Of a stretch of 64,000 bases of DNA, positions 1 through 9,458 are shown piece by piece. The stretch covers positions 124,001 to 188,000 of the forward strand of contig NZ_AQXB01000005.1 in assembly GCF_000375365.1 (NCBI RefSeq), written 5' to 3'. A program made the translations under genes and the position numbers. Numbering within the stretch: position 1 is the stretch's first letter; every line of letters starts with the position of its first letter. The stretch is from Corynebacterium mastitidis DSM 44356 (GTDB taxonomy: Bacteria > Actinomycetota > Actinomycetes > Mycobacteriales > Mycobacteriaceae). The notes under the pieces are model-generated. The model worked only from the letters and a program-made list of their open reading frames with translations, was not told the origin of the DNA and made no database searches.

Positions 1-418
1 ACCCGGACCACGCGCCCGCCACGGCCTCGCCGCGGAAGTCGTAGTAGCCGATTCCCTTGGTGCCCGTGACAAAGCGCACGACCTCGTAGCCGCTGTCCTC
101 CAGCATGCGGGTCAGCTCGGCCGCCTTCTTGAGCACGTTGTGGTTGTAGCCACCGCACATGCCGCGATCCGAGGTCACCACGAGGACGGCCGCAACCTTG
201 CCGTTTTCGCGCTTGCGGAGCATCGGGTGATCGAGCGAGCTCGCGGACGCGAGACGCTCCACCACGCTCTGAATCTCCGTCGCGTACGGCGCGGCGGCCT
301 GCACGCGACCCTGCGCCTTGGTGATGCGCGAGGTGGCGATCAGCTCCTGGGCCTTGGTGATCTTCTTGGTGGAATTGACGGACCGGATGCGGTCGCGCAG
401 TTCTCGAAGATTAGCCAT
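1..418 (-). CDS. atpG: ATP synthase F1 gamma subunit (partial, C-terminus beyond left edge)
   Basis: Central-stalk subunit of the F1Fo ATP synthase, which couples rotation of the c-ring to the alpha/beta catalytic sites on the cytoplasmic face of the membrane. The N-terminus MANLRELRDRIRSVNSTKKI is the diagnostic amphipathic helix of gamma, and the Rossmann-like segment with SDRGMCGGYN follows at about residues 80-90. Only about 139 residues lie in the window and the frame is open to base 1. The start has a GGAGG Shine-Dalgarno about 8 nt upstream. It is the last visible gene of the atp operon, 61 nt after atpA. The beta and epsilon genes would be expected to follow to the left. Confidence 0.97.
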   Translation of the reverse strand, partial: MANLRELRDRIRSVNSTKKITKAQELIATSRITKAQGRVQAAAPYATEIQSVVERLASASSLDHPMLRKRENGKVAAVLVVTSDRGMCGGYNHNVLKKAAELTRMLEDSGYEVVRFVTGTKGIGYYDFRGEAVAGAWSG

Positions 419-479
419 GGAACACCCTCCTCCCTTCTTGCTTGATGACGGTCATGGTATTCGGAATCATCTCCGGTAC

Positions 480-2120
480 TTACGCCGTCTTGGAGCGGGA
501 GACGTTGAGCTGGTTCTTCTTCACCTCGGAAGAATTCAGGGCGTCCACCTCCGGCTCGTTGATCACGGGGGTGCCGTCGCTGGTGCGGAACGACGCCGTG
601 AAGTCCTTGGCGGACGCCAGCAGCGCCTGCTTGGACTCGTCGCTCAGCGCCGCGCCGCCCTGGATCTGCTCGAACACCTGCGGGGCGTTGGCCTGCAGGT
701 ACTCCTGCAGCTCCACCTCGAAGCGGCGGACGTCGGCCACCGGGACCACGTCGAACACACCCTCGCCCGCCAGCCAGATGGACACCATCTGGTACTCCAC
801 GGGCTGCGGGGAGCTCTCCGGCTGCTTCAGCAGCTCCACCAGGCGCTGACCGCGCTCGAGCTGCGCCTTGGACGCGGCGTCGAGGTCGGAGGCGAAGGTC
901 GCGAAGGCCTCGAGGTCGCGGTAGGCCGCGAGGTCCAGACGCAGCGAGCCCGCCACCTTCTTCATGCCCTTGGTCTGCGCCGCGCCACCCACGCGGGACA
1001 CGGACACGCCGACGTTGATGGCCGGGCGCACGCCCTGGTTGAACAGGTCGGACTCCAGGAACACCTGGCCGTCCGTGATAGAGATCACGTTGGTGGGAAT
1101 GAAGGCGGAGACGTCGTTCGCCTTCGTCTCGATGATCGGCAGGGCCGTCATGGAGCCCGCGCCCATGTCATCCGACAGCTTGGCGGCGCGCTCGAGGAGG
1201 CGAGAGTGCAGGTAGAACACGTCGCCGGGGTAGGCCTCGCGTCCCGGGGGACGACGCAGCAGCAGCGAGATCGCGCGGTACGCCTCGGCCTGCTTGGTCA
1301 GATCATCGTAGATCACCAGGACGTGGTTGCCCTGGTACATCCAGTGCTGGCCAAGCGCCGCGCCCGCGAAGGGGGCGAGCCACTTGAAGCCAGCGGCGTC
1401 GGAGGCCGGGGCCGCCACGATGGTGGTGTACTCCAGCGCGCCCTTCTCCTCCAGGGTGCGGCGCACCGCGGCGATCGTGGAGCCCTTCTGGCCCACCGCC
1501 ACGTAGATGCAGCGCACCTGCTTGTTCTTGTCGCCGGACTCCCAGTTGGCCTTCTGGTTCAAGATGGTGTCGATGCAGACGGCCGTCTTGCCGGTCTTGC
1601 GGTCGCCAATGATGAGCTGGCGCTGGCCGCGGCCGATCGGCGTCATCGCGTCGATGGCCTTGATGCCGGTCTGCATCGGCTCCTCCACGGGCTGGCGCTG
1701 CAGCACCGTGGGGGCCTGCAGCTCCAGCACGCGGTTCTCCTCGGCGTTGATCGCGCCGAGGCCGTCGATGGGGTGACCCAGGGGGTTAATAACGCGGCCG
1801 AGGAACTCGTCTCCGACCGGAATGGAAAGGACCTCGCCGGTCCGGGTGACCTCGTCGCCCTCCTTGAGCGACTCGAAGTTACCCAGAACCACCACGCCGA
1901 TGGAATCGGTCTCGAGGTTCTGCGCGACGCCAATCACGCCGCCGGGGAACTCAAGCAGCTCGTTGGTCATCGCGGAAGGCAGGCCCGAAACCTGGGCAAT
2001 GCCATCAGCCGTGGAAATGACCACGCCGACCTCCTCACGGGAGGCCTCCGCGGAGAAGCTCGAGGTGTAGTTCGCTATCGCGCTACGAATCTCATCGGAG
2101 GAGATCGTCAGCTCCGCCAT
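480..2120 (-). CDS. atpA: ATP synthase F1 alpha subunit
   Basis: Non-catalytic nucleotide-binding subunit of the F1 hexamer, 546 aa, normal length for the family. The beta-barrel domain comes first, then the P-loop GDRKTGKT near residue 172, a [11 protein letters not shown] segment and the C-terminal helical domain. The frame is open upstream to 2150, but the start at 2120 ([15 protein letters not shown]) matches the conserved N-terminus and has AGGAAG a few bases upstream. It sits 60 nt after atpH and 61 nt before atpG in the atp operon. Confidence 0.98.
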   Translation of the reverse strand: MAELTISSDEIRSAIANYTSSFSAEASREEVGVVISTADGIAQVSGLPSAMTNELLEFPGGVIGVAQNLETDSIGVVVLGNFESLKEGDEVTRTGEVLSIPVGDEFLGRVINPLGHPIDGLGAINAEENRVLELQAPTVLQRQPVEEPMQTGIKAIDAMTPIGRGQRQLIIGDRKTGKTAVCIDTILNQKANWESGDKNKQVRCIYVAVGQKGSTIAAVRRTLEEKGALEYTTIVAAPASDAAGFKWLAPFAGAALGQHWMYQGNHVLVIYDDLTKQAEAYRAISLLLRRPPGREAYPGDVFYLHSRLLERAAKLSDDMGAGSMTALPIIETKANDVSAFIPTNVISITDGQVFLESDLFNQGVRPAINVGVSVSRVGGAAQTKGMKKVAGSLRLDLAAYRDLEAFATFASDLDAASKAQLERGQRLVELLKQPESSPQPVEYQMVSIWLAGEGVFDVVPVADVRRFEVELQEYLQANAPQVFEQIQGGAALSDESKQALLASAKDFTASFRTSDGTPVINEPEVDALNSSEVKKNQLNVSRSKTA

Positions 2121-2180
2121 GTTCTTCCTGCTCTCGGTTGAATCGTGCAAATCGTCAATTTTCTCTGGTCCTGGACCCGC

Positions 2181-2993
2181 TTAGCCCGCCAACTGGGCGC
2201 GCAGCTTGCGAATCTTGCCGGCCGTGGAGCCGTCGATGCGCTCGTCGCCCACCCGGATGGTCATGCCGCCGAGGAGGGACTCGTCCACCTCGGTAAACAC
2301 ATCCATCTCGTGGCCGTAGATGCGGCCGAGCTTGAGGGCCAGCGCCTGCTCCTGCTCCGCGCTCAGCGGGCCGGCCGCAGTCACCTTGGCCACCATGCGG
2401 CCGCGCAGGCGCGCCGCCTCCGTGGCCAGGGCCGCGATGTCGTCGATCGGGTTGTGCTCCGGGCGGCCAATCACCTGCAGCGCCAGGGCCTCGGTGTACT
2501 TGCTCACCTTTCCGTAGAGCACGGTGGCCAGCAGCCCGCGCTGCCGGGAACGCGCAGCGGCGCGCTCCGACAGCAACTGCGTCAGCTCCGGGTGGCGCTC
2601 CAGCAGGCGGCTGAGCTGGAACAGCTCGCCCTCCACCTGCTCCAGCGTGCCCTCAATCTCCGCGCCCCGCAGCAGGGACCGACGCCCCAGGGACACCAGG
2701 CCGGTGCGGAACTCCCGGGGGGTAGACCAGCGCGCGCCGGCGGCCTCCTTGAGCACCGCTAGCGTGTGCTCGGAGACCTTGCCCGCGAAGACGTCGCTGA
2801 TCAGGCCCTGGCGCTGCTGCGGCGTGGAGGAAGCCTCCGCCACGGCCACGCGCAGGCCCCGGTGATCGTCGAGGAACTCGACGGCGTCAAAGAGCTCGGC
2901 GCCCAGGGTGGCCGCCGTGACCACGGACCCGGAGATCTGCTCGTCCAGGCTGCGTGCTACCTCTGCCAGTGCTGTGCGACTCGCTGCGTGCAT
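2181..2993 (-). CDS. atpH: ATP synthase F1 delta subunit
   Basis: Peripheral-stalk subunit linking the b subunit to the top of F1. The 270 aa protein is longer than the roughly 180 aa delta of E. coli; from memory it is close to the corynebacterial length. The C-terminal part contains the conserved segment MTIRVGDERIDGSTAGKI, which binds the stator, about 30 residues from the end. The start MHAASRTALAEVARSL lies 5 nt after the atpF stop, so translation is probably coupled. The frame stays open much further upstream, but that extension lies over atpF and is not coding. Confidence 0.96.
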   Translation of the reverse strand: MHAASRTALAEVARSLDEQISGSVVTAATLGAELFDAVEFLDDHRGLRVAVAEASSTPQQRQGLISDVFAGKVSEHTLAVLKEAAGARWSTPREFRTGLVSLGRRSLLRGAEIEGTLEQVEGELFQLSRLLERHPELTQLLSERAAARSRQRGLLATVLYGKVSKYTEALALQVIGRPEHNPIDDIAALATEAARLRGRMVAKVTAAGPLSAEQEQALALKLGRIYGHEMDVFTEVDESLLGGMTIRVGDERIDGSTAGKIRKLRAQLAG

Positions 2994-2998
2994 ATCGC

Positions 2999-3571
2999 TC
3001 ACTTTCCTGCCGGGACAACGGAGTCGAGGTCCGCCAGGAAGGAGTCGATGGTGCCCGAGCGCTTGGTGGCCTCGGAGAGCTCGCCGCCAAGCAGCTTCTC
3101 CGCGAGGTTGATGGAGTTCTGCCCCATCTCCTGACGCAGCTCCGTGATCACCTGCTGGCGGGAGGCCTGAAGCTGCTTCTCGCCGGACTCGATGATGCGG
3201 TTGGACTCCTCCGTGGCCTGGGCCTTCAGCTCCGCCTCGATCTGCTTGCCGCGCTCGCGGGCCTGCTCGCGGATCTCCGCGGCCTCCGCACGGGCGTCGG
3301 AAAGCTGGGCGTTGTACTTCTCTAGCGCCGCCTTGGCCTCCGCCTGGGCGGCCTCCGCGCGCTGGATTCCACCTTGAATCCTGTCCTCGCGCTCGGTCAG
3401 AACCTCCTGGAACTTCGGAAGAACGAGCTTCCAGAAGAGCACCAGGACAACAAGGAAGCAAACGGCGGACCAGAAGATGTCATACGGCATGGGCAGCATC
3501 GGGTTGTTGCCCTCGGAGAGCGGCAACGCGCGGTCATCTCCCGCCGCCAGAACGCTTAATACGTCCGTCAT
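2999..3571 (-). CDS. atpF: ATP synthase Fo b subunit
   Basis: Membrane-anchored peripheral stalk of the ATP synthase, 190 aa. One hydrophobic helix (about residues 30-50, [19 protein letters not shown]) is followed by a long charged coiled coil rich in Glu, Ala, Lys and Gln. About 28 residues precede the membrane helix, typical of actinobacterial b subunits. It starts 33 nt after atpE and ends 5 nt before atpH. Confidence 0.97.
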   Translation of the reverse strand: MTDVLSVLAAGDDRALPLSEGNNPMLPMPYDIFWSAVCFLVVLVLFWKLVLPKFQEVLTEREDRIQGGIQRAEAAQAEAKAALEKYNAQLSDARAEAAEIREQARERGKQIEAELKAQATEESNRIIESGEKQLQASRQQVITELRQEMGQNSINLAEKLLGGELSEATKRSGTIDSFLADLDSVVPAGK

Positions 3572-3604
3572 CTGTAAATGACCCTTCGTTTCGTGGCTGA
3601 CTTG

Positions 3605-3868
<264 letters not shown>

Positions 3869-3940
3869 TTACTCGGCCCCAGAGGGTGTCTATCCAAGGT
3901 AGGTTCCGCAGCCGAGCGAGAAGTGTATGGGGTTAGGGCC

Positions 3941-3955
3941 GTCCCTGATCGGGAC
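3941..3955 (-). other. Small hairpin in the atpB-atpE intergenic gap
   Basis: GTCCC TGATC GGGAC forms a perfect 5-bp stem with a 5-nt loop, 8 nt downstream of the atpB end in transcription order (atpB ends at 3964). No T tract follows, so a processing or stability element separating atpB from the highly expressed atpE is more likely than a terminator. This is inference only. Confidence 0.4.
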
Positions 3956-3963
3956 GATAAGGA

Positions 3964-4782
3964 TCAGTGTTCATCTGCATGCAACGACAATTCGATGTAC
4001 ACGGCCGAGAGCAGAGCGAAGATGTACGCCTGCAAGAAGATGACCAGTAGCTCGAAGAGCGTAAATGCAACGGCGGCAACGAGGGTCACTGCCGACATAG
4101 CCGTCCAGCCGTTGAACTGGAAGAAGAAGAAGTTCGTGGCGGAGAACAGCAGAACGAGAATCATGTGACCGGCCAGCATGTTCGCCATGAGACGAATGGT
4201 GAGCGTGGCCGGACGCAGGACAAAGGTGGAGAAGAACTCGATCGGCACCACCAGCACGTGGAGGAGCGGAGGCAAGTTCGGGATCACCACGGAGGACTTC
4301 ACGAACTTGAAGAACCCGTAGCGCTTCGCACCCGCGTAGATGAACACCAGGTAGCCCGCGACGGCCAGCACCAGCGGCATGCCGATGCGGGCGTTGGGCG
4401 AGACGTTCAGGCCCGGAATGACCGCGGGCAGGTTCATGGCAAAGACGAGGAAAAACACCGTGGCGATGAAGGGAAGGAAGCGACGCCCCTCCTTCTTGCC
4501 CAGGATGTCCTCGGCAATGTGAACCCGAACGAAGTCCAGGCACATCTCCGCGAAGTTCTGCAGCCCGGACGGAACCAGCTTGGGGTTCCGCATGGCTATG
4601 ACGAAAAAGAGTGCAACGATAGCCGCCATCAGGAGGCGGATAAACATCAGACGGTCTAGCGCGAAGAGGTCGTTGGCAAAGCCGGTCAACCACATGTTGA
4701 CGGCATCGCCGTCCTCGTTCGCATGCCCCGGGAAGAATTCGTGATCCAGTGAAGGCGGGTGAAACTCGCCTTTAAAGGCCAA
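3964..4782 (-). CDS. atpB: ATP synthase Fo a subunit
   Basis: Stator channel subunit of the ATP synthase, 272 aa with five or six membrane helices. The essential arginine that faces the c-ring is Arg197 in the segment TLTIRLMANMLAGH. The N-terminal MAFKGEFHPPSLDHEFFPG is amphipathic. The only in-frame start near the conserved N-terminus is TTG at 4782, with no clear Shine-Dalgarno; the next in-frame ATG (Met30) would remove the conserved N-terminus. It is the first Fo structural gene of the operon and is preceded by a 452-nt leader region. Confidence 0.95.
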   Translation of the reverse strand: MAFKGEFHPPSLDHEFFPGHANEDGDAVNMWLTGFANDLFALDRLMFIRLLMAAIVALFFVIAMRNPKLVPSGLQNFAEMCLDFVRVHIAEDILGKKEGRRFLPFIATVFFLVFAMNLPAVIPGLNVSPNARIGMPLVLAVAGYLVFIYAGAKRYGFFKFVKSSVVIPNLPPLLHVLVVPIEFFSTFVLRPATLTIRLMANMLAGHMILVLLFSATNFFFFQFNGWTAMSAVTLVAAVAFTLFELLVIFLQAYIFALLSAVYIELSLHADEH

Positions 4783-5234
4783 AGTTGTAACGCTCAGCGA
4801 TCTCTCCCGTGTTCGGGCCGTAGGGAGGCAGACTCCTACGGTGCGATGGACGTCTTACATGCTCACTGGCTCCGCCGTGGACTCCGTCGCACGTCTACGG
4901 TACGAAACCAGGGGCAACCGGGAACGGCCCCGTATCCCGAGCGGCAAGAACCACCGAGAAAACGATGACCGGGTTACCCGGGCTACATAGTATCAGGTGT
5001 TGGGACCAATCCCTTATCCGGCTTCACCCCCGTTTTTGGGTGAGCCACGGATCGCCGCGCCCCGCCCGCCCGACTCCCCTGCATACCCCCGTCACCGTCC
5101 TACCGCAGCCCTACCGCCGCCCTGCCGACTCCCCCGCCCCCAGTTCGGCCTGGCGCCCACGCCGCACACGCCAGCCCCCCGGTGCCGCGCCCCGGCGAAG
5201 GTCCGCCCCGATTCCCCCGGGCGCCGAGGTCCCG
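4783..5234 (-). promoter_or_regulatory. atp operon upstream region with candidate promoter and leader hairpin
   Basis: This 452-nt gap between the atpI-like gene and atpB holds no credible gene. On the minus strand a TACTAT hexamer at 4992-4987 could be the -10 of the atp operon promoter, giving a leader of roughly 200 nt. Within that leader, 4818-4841 forms a hairpin with arms CCGTAGG and CCTACGG. The part between about 5040 and 5234 is extremely C-rich on the plus strand and shows nothing I can assign. No clear -35 is visible at 17 nt. Confidence 0.45.
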
Positions 5235-5660
5235 TTAGGACTCCACGTAGGTGACCCGCGAGGTAATCACGCCCCAGGTCTCGCTGGCCAGCACCACCAC
5301 GAGCACCAGCACCACGGTGACCAGCAGCGCCCAGCGGTCGTAGAAGTCCAGCCCGGAGATGCCCCACATCACCAGCAGCACCACCACCAGCTTGAGCAGC
5401 CACCCGCCGAGCACCACCGCCCCGGTGGTCTGCGGCGAGGTGCGGGCGGTCAGCAGCACGCTGGCCGCCGTCATCAGGACGAATCCCCCGCCCACGGCGG
5501 CCCCCACCAGCACGCCCCAGATCCCCGGGAGGCCCGCCACCGCGCCCCACAGCGCCAGGGAGACCACGGTGATCACCAGCAGGGCCAGGCTCCCCAGCCG
5601 CAGGGCCCGCAGCAGGGGGCGGCGGGGATCGTCAAAGTTTTCTTCTCGCACATCACTCAC
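5235..5660 (-). CDS. atpI: AtpI-like small membrane protein upstream of atpB
   Basis: About 141 aa with four hydrophobic segments after a charged N-terminus (SDVREENFDDPRRPLLRAL). Size, topology and position between wecA and atpB match the poorly conserved AtpI/Fo-I protein, proposed to help c-ring assembly. I chose the GTG at 5660, 11 nt after the wecA stop; no strong ribosome binding site is visible, so coupling with wecA is likely. Sequence conservation in this family is too low for certainty, and position is the main argument. Confidence 0.75.
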   Translation of the reverse strand: MSDVREENFDDPRRPLLRALRLGSLALLVITVVSLALWGAVAGLPGIWGVLVGAAVGGGFVLMTAASVLLTARTSPQTTGAVVLGGWLLKLVVVLLVMWGISGLDFYDRWALLVTVVLVLVVVLASETWGVITSRVTYVES

Positions 5661-5671
5661 GGGGCACGAGT

Positions 5672-6847
5672 CTACCCACCGCGCGTGAGCCCTCCCGCGC
5701 CGCCGCCCCGGCGGGCGCGGCGCCCCCACCGCAGGGGCACGGCGGTGCAGGCGGCGGCGATCAGGAGGGCCACCACCGTGCCCGCCAGCGCCGCCGCGGG
5801 CGGCACCACGGAGAAGGACACCGCGCCGAAGGCGACCACGGAGACCCACAGGTACAGCACCAGGACCGTGCGCCGGTGCGTGTGCCCGAGGGAGAGCAGC
5901 CGGTGGTGCAGGTGGAGGCGGTCCGCGGAGAAGGGCGAGCGCCCCTTGGACAGGCGGCGCACCACCGCCATGACCAGGTCCAGCACGGGCACGAACACCG
6001 CCGCGAGCACCACGATCAGCGGGCTCATCAGGGCCACCACGTCCACCGCGCCGTAGAGGGACATGTTGATCTTGCCGGAGGCCGAGGTCGAGGCCGCCGC
6101 CAGGAGCAGGCCGATGAGCATGGAGCCGGAGTCCCCCATGAAGATGCGGGAGGGCTCGAAGTTGTGCGGCAGGAAGCCCGCGCAGATGCCCACCAGCCCC
6201 GCCGCGATGATGGCGGGCGGGTAGGCGGACACCGCCCCGCCCTGGTCGTGGAGCACGGTCAGGGAGAACAGCAGGATGGCCCCGCCCGCGATCATCCCCA
6301 GCCCGGCGGCCAGGCCGTCGAGCCCGTCCACGAAGTTCACGGCGTTGACCAGCAGCACCGTGAGGAAAACGGTCAAGACCGTGGACTGGACCTGATCGAG
6401 CACCACGGTGGTTCCCTCCCCCACCGGGAGGTAGAGCAGCGTCCAGGACAGCCCCAAAAGGCTCATCACCACGGCGCCGAGGAGCTGGCCGACGAGCTTG
6501 GTCAGCGCGTCCAGCTCGTAGAGGTCGTCCACGATGCCCACCATGACGATCACCGCCCCGGCCCACACCACCGCGTTCATCTCCGGGGTCACCGGCATGA
6601 AGCCCCGGGTGAGCGCGGGGAGCTGGTTGGCCACCAGCACCGCGGACAAAAAGCCGGTGAACATCGCCACCCCGCCCAGGCTGGGGGTGGGCTGCGCGTG
6701 GACGTCCCGGGCGCGGACCTCGGCCACCCGCCCCGAGCGCAGCACCAGGTAGCGCACGGCGCCGGTGCTCAGGAAGGAGACGGCCGCCGCCACCAGGACC
6801 ACCAGGCCCAGCTCGCGCAGCGGCATGCCCTCCGCGCCGACCCCCAT
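5672..6847 (-). CDS. wecA: Polyprenyl-phosphate GlcNAc-1-phosphate transferase (WecA/Rfe family)
   Basis: Polytopic membrane enzyme (391 aa, about 11 helices) that transfers GlcNAc-1-P from UDP-GlcNAc to decaprenyl phosphate. In Corynebacteriales this is the first step of the arabinogalactan linker. Visible family motifs are VDDLYELDALTK (Asp-rich loop), VNAVNFVDGLDGLAAG and the HLHHRLL histidine motif near residue 317. The first ATG directly follows the stop codon of the upstream sua5-type gene, with GGGAG 8 nt upstream. A second in-frame ATG seven codons in is an alternative start. Confidence 0.93.
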   Translation of the reverse strand: MGVGAEGMPLRELGLVVLVAAAVSFLSTGAVRYLVLRSGRVAEVRARDVHAQPTPSLGGVAMFTGFLSAVLVANQLPALTRGFMPVTPEMNAVVWAGAVIVMVGIVDDLYELDALTKLVGQLLGAVVMSLLGLSWTLLYLPVGEGTTVVLDQVQSTVLTVFLTVLLVNAVNFVDGLDGLAAGLGMIAGGAILLFSLTVLHDQGGAVSAYPPAIIAAGLVGICAGFLPHNFEPSRIFMGDSGSMLIGLLLAAASTSASGKINMSLYGAVDVVALMSPLIVVLAAVFVPVLDLVMAVVRRLSKGRSPFSADRLHLHHRLLSLGHTHRRTVLVLYLWVSVVAFGAVSFSVVPPAAALAGTVVALLIAAACTAVPLRWGRRARRGGGAGGLTRGG

Positions 6848-7522
6848 CTAGGCCGCTCCCTCGGGGTCGCGCCCGCGCACCTCGTCCGGGTCCAGCCCCA
6901 GCACTTCCGCGATCCGCTCGGCGCCGATCGCCCCCTCGCGCAGGATGCGCGGCGCGGCCCCGGTGAGGTCCACGATGGTGGAGGGCTCGCCCACCGTGGC
7001 CCGCCCCGCGTCGAGGTAGGTATCCACCGCCTCCCCGAGCTGGCGCTGCGCCTCGCCCGCCGTGGTGGGCGGCTGGTGCCCGTGGAGGTTCGCGGAGGAG
7101 ACCGCCATCGGCCCGACCTCGCGCAGCAGTTGCAGCGCCACCGGGTGATTGGGCATGCGCACCATGACGGTGCCGTTGGTGTCCCCGAGGTTCCAGGGCA
7201 GCGAGGGGGCCTGCGGCACCACGAGGGAGAGCCCGCCGGGCCAGAACGCCTCCACCAGGGTGCGCAGGGTGTCCGTCATCGAGGCCACCAGGCCCGCCGT
7301 GGTGTCCCAAGAGCCCACCAGCACCGGCACCGGGTGGTCCGGGCCCCGGCGCTTGGCCGCCAGCAGGGCCGCCACGGCGTCGTTGTTGAAGGCGTCCGCC
7401 CCGATGCCGTAGAGGGTGTCCGTGGGCAGCACCACGAGCCTGCCCTCCCGCGCGCTCCGGGCCGCTGCGGCGATCACGCTCGAGCGCGTGCGGGCGTCCA
7501 TGCAACTAACGACGGCCCCCAT
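6848..7522 (-). CDS. tsaC: L-threonylcarbamoyladenylate synthase (Sua5/TsaC/YwlC family)
   Basis: Makes threonylcarbamoyl-AMP for the t6A37 modification of tRNAs that read ANN codons. The 224 aa protein contains the family core: LPTDTLYGIGADA near residue 32, KRRGPDHPVPVLV, a WPGGLSLVV segment and VSSANLHGHQPPTT. It is the short single-domain form, without the Sua5 C-terminal domain. The start at 7522 has a strong AAGGGGG Shine-Dalgarno 7 nt upstream; an internal ATG at 7501 is closer to many family N-termini but lacks one. It lies between prmC and wecA. Confidence 0.93.
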   Translation of the reverse strand: MGAVVSCMDARTRSSVIAAAARSAREGRLVVLPTDTLYGIGADAFNNDAVAALLAAKRRGPDHPVPVLVGSWDTTAGLVASMTDTLRTLVEAFWPGGLSLVVPQAPSLPWNLGDTNGTVMVRMPNHPVALQLLREVGPMAVSSANLHGHQPPTTAGEAQRQLGEAVDTYLDAGRATVGEPSTIVDLTGAAPRILREGAIGAERIAEVLGLDPDEVRGRDPEGAA

Positions 7523-7556
7523 GAGGCTGCCCCCTTCCGGTTGTGGCGGTGTGGAA

Positions 7557-8387
7557 TCAGTAGCTCAGCTTACTCGCTATCACGAAGCGCTCCCTACCCG
7601 AGAGGTCGCGCAGCGGGCTGGGCGCCCCGAGCAGGGGGCACCGCTGCACCCGCCGCGCCACCGCCCGCGCCGTGGCGTCGTCGTGCTCGATGCCCAGGAA
7701 GCCCCCGGGGCGCAGCAGGGCCGCGGCGGGGTCTATGAGGCGGTCGATCACGCTCATGCCGTCCGCCCCGGCAAAGACCGCCTCGTGCGGGTCGTGGTAC
7801 ACCTCCGCCGGGAGGTCCCCGCTCTCCGGGACGTAGGGCGGGTTGCTCACCACCAGGTCCGCCCGCCCCTTAAGGTCGGCCAGCAGGGCGGGATCGGTGG
7901 CGTCGCCCAGGCGCAGCTCCACGCCCAGGGGGTCCAGGTTGCGGCGCGCCCACGCGGCCGCCTCCGCGCTGCGCTCCACGGCCACCACCGTGGCGTCGCG
8001 GCGCTGGTGCGCCACGTAGGCCGCCAGCGCCCCGGAGCCGGTGCACAGGTCGATCACCAGGGGGTTCTCCACGCCCCGGAGCCGGCGCACCGCCCAGTCC
8101 GCCAGCACCTCGGTCTCCGGCCGGGGAATAAACACCCCCGGCCCCACCGCCAGGTCCAGCGGTCCGAAGGCCGCCCGCCCCAGGATGTGCTGCAGCGGCT
8201 CCCGCTGCGCCCGGCGGGCGACCAGCTCCGCGTAGCCCTCCGGGGTCTCGCCGCCGCGCAGGGTGACCTCCAGGGGCGAGCAGCCCAGCAGGTGGGCCGC
8301 CAGCTCGCGGGCGTCCACCTCGGGGCTGGGCACCCCCGCGCGCGCCAGGGCGTCGCGGGCGCGGGCGATGTCCTCGCGCAGGGTCAT
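7557..8387 (-). CDS. prmC: Release factor glutamine methyltransferase PrmC (HemK)
   Basis: SAM-dependent methyltransferase that N5-methylates the GGQ glutamine of release factors. The 276 aa protein has the helical N-terminal domain, then the RPETE loop, the SAM-binding DLCTGSGAL motif and the catalytic NPPY near residue 185. Its ATG overlaps the prfA stop codon (ATGA), so enzyme and substrate are translationally coupled. Confidence 0.96.
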   Translation of the reverse strand: MTLREDIARARDALARAGVPSPEVDARELAAHLLGCSPLEVTLRGGETPEGYAELVARRAQREPLQHILGRAAFGPLDLAVGPGVFIPRPETEVLADWAVRRLRGVENPLVIDLCTGSGALAAYVAHQRRDATVVAVERSAEAAAWARRNLDPLGVELRLGDATDPALLADLKGRADLVVSNPPYVPESGDLPAEVYHDPHEAVFAGADGMSVIDRLIDPAAALLRPGGFLGIEHDDATARAVARRVQRCPLLGAPSPLRDLSGRERFVIASKLSY

Positions 8388-9457
8388 TCGGCCTCGAGGC
8401 GCTCGGCCCGCTCGGCCGCCTGCAGCGCGGTGAAGAGGTCGTCCAGGTTGCCGTCGAGCACCTGGTCGAGGTTGTTGGCCTTAAACCCGATGCGGTGGTC
8501 GGAGATGCGGTTCTCCGGCCAGTTGTAGGTGCGGATGCGCTCGGAGCGGTCCATGGTGCGCACCTGCTTGGCGCGCCCCTCGGCGGCCTGCGCCTCGGCC
8601 TCGTCCTCCTTCATCTGCTGCAGGCGCGCGGCCAGCACCTGCATGGCGCGCGCCTTGTTCTGGATCTGGGAGCGCTCCTTCTGGCAGGTCACCACCAGGC
8701 CCGTGGGCAGGTGGGTGATGCGCACGGCGGAGTCCGTGGTGTTCACGCCCTGCCCGCCCTTGCCTGAGGAGCGGTACACGTCCACCCGGATGTCCTTGTC
8801 GTCGATCTCCACCTGCTCCACCTCGTCGGGCTCGGGGTAGACGAGCACGCCCGCGGCGGAGGTCTGGATGCGCCCCTGGGACTCCGTGACGGGCACGCGC
8901 TGCACGCGGTGTACCCCGCCCTCGAACTTAAACACGCTCCACGCGCCGTCGCGCGAGGGGTTCTTCGCCCGGATGGACAAGGTCATGTCCTTGACCCCGC
9001 CGAGGTCGGACTCCGCCACGCCCAGCACCTCGTAGGTGAAGTCGTGCTTGTCCGCGTACTTCTCGTACATGCGCACGAGGTCGCCCGCGAACAGCGCGGC
9101 CTCCTCGCCGCCCGCGCCGGCCTTGATCTCCATGATGATGTCGTCGGCGTCGTGTGGGTCGCGCGGGGCCAGCAGGTCCGCGAGCTTCTCCTCCAGCTCC
9201 ACCTCGGCCTCCGCCAGGCGCTCGGCCTCGGCCTGAAACTCGCGGTCCTCGCGGGCCATCTCGCGGGCGTCCTCCAGGTCCGCGCGCACGCCCTCTAAGT
9301 CCGTGGCCACCTTGACGATGGGCTGAAGCTGCGTGTAGCGCTTGGAGAGCTTGCGGAACTGCGCCTGATCCCCGATCACCTCGGGGTCGGCCATCTGCGC
9401 CTCGATGCCCTGGTACTCGGAGAGCACGTCATCGACGGCTGAAACCTGATCGGCCAT
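8384..9457 (-). CDS. prfA: Peptide chain release factor 1
   Basis: Recognises UAA and UAG stop codons and triggers peptide release on the ribosome. The 357 aa protein has the catalytic GGQ in [17 protein letters not shown] at about residue 228 and the following THLPTGL segment. Start [12 protein letters not shown] lies one base after the rho stop, with GAGGAGG about 12 nt upstream inside the rho 3' end. A longer in-frame extension to 9481 is not conserved in this family. Confidence 0.97.
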   Translation of the reverse strand: MADQVSAVDDVLSEYQGIEAQMADPEVIGDQAQFRKLSKRYTQLQPIVKVATDLEGVRADLEDAREMAREDREFQAEAERLAEAEVELEEKLADLLAPRDPHDADDIIMEIKAGAGGEEAALFAGDLVRMYEKYADKHDFTYEVLGVAESDLGGVKDMTLSIRAKNPSRDGAWSVFKFEGGVHRVQRVPVTESQGRIQTSAAGVLVYPEPDEVEQVEIDDKDIRVDVYRSSGKGGQGVNTTDSAVRITHLPTGLVVTCQKERSQIQNKARAMQVLAARLQQMKEDEAEAQAAEGRAKQVRTMDRSERIRTYNWPENRISDHRIGFKANNLDQVLDGNLDDLFTALQAAERAERLEAE

Positions 9458-9458
9458 G

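Noticed and set aside
318..2141. Long plus-strand open frame opposite atpA
   Set aside because: Low-complexity Arg/Leu/His/Gly translation, antisense to a well-conserved gene; a by-product of high GC.
5876..7738. 620-codon plus-strand frame opposite wecA and the sua5-type gene
   Set aside because: His/Gln/Gly/Arg-rich shadow; wecA and sua5 motifs on the minus strand are clear.
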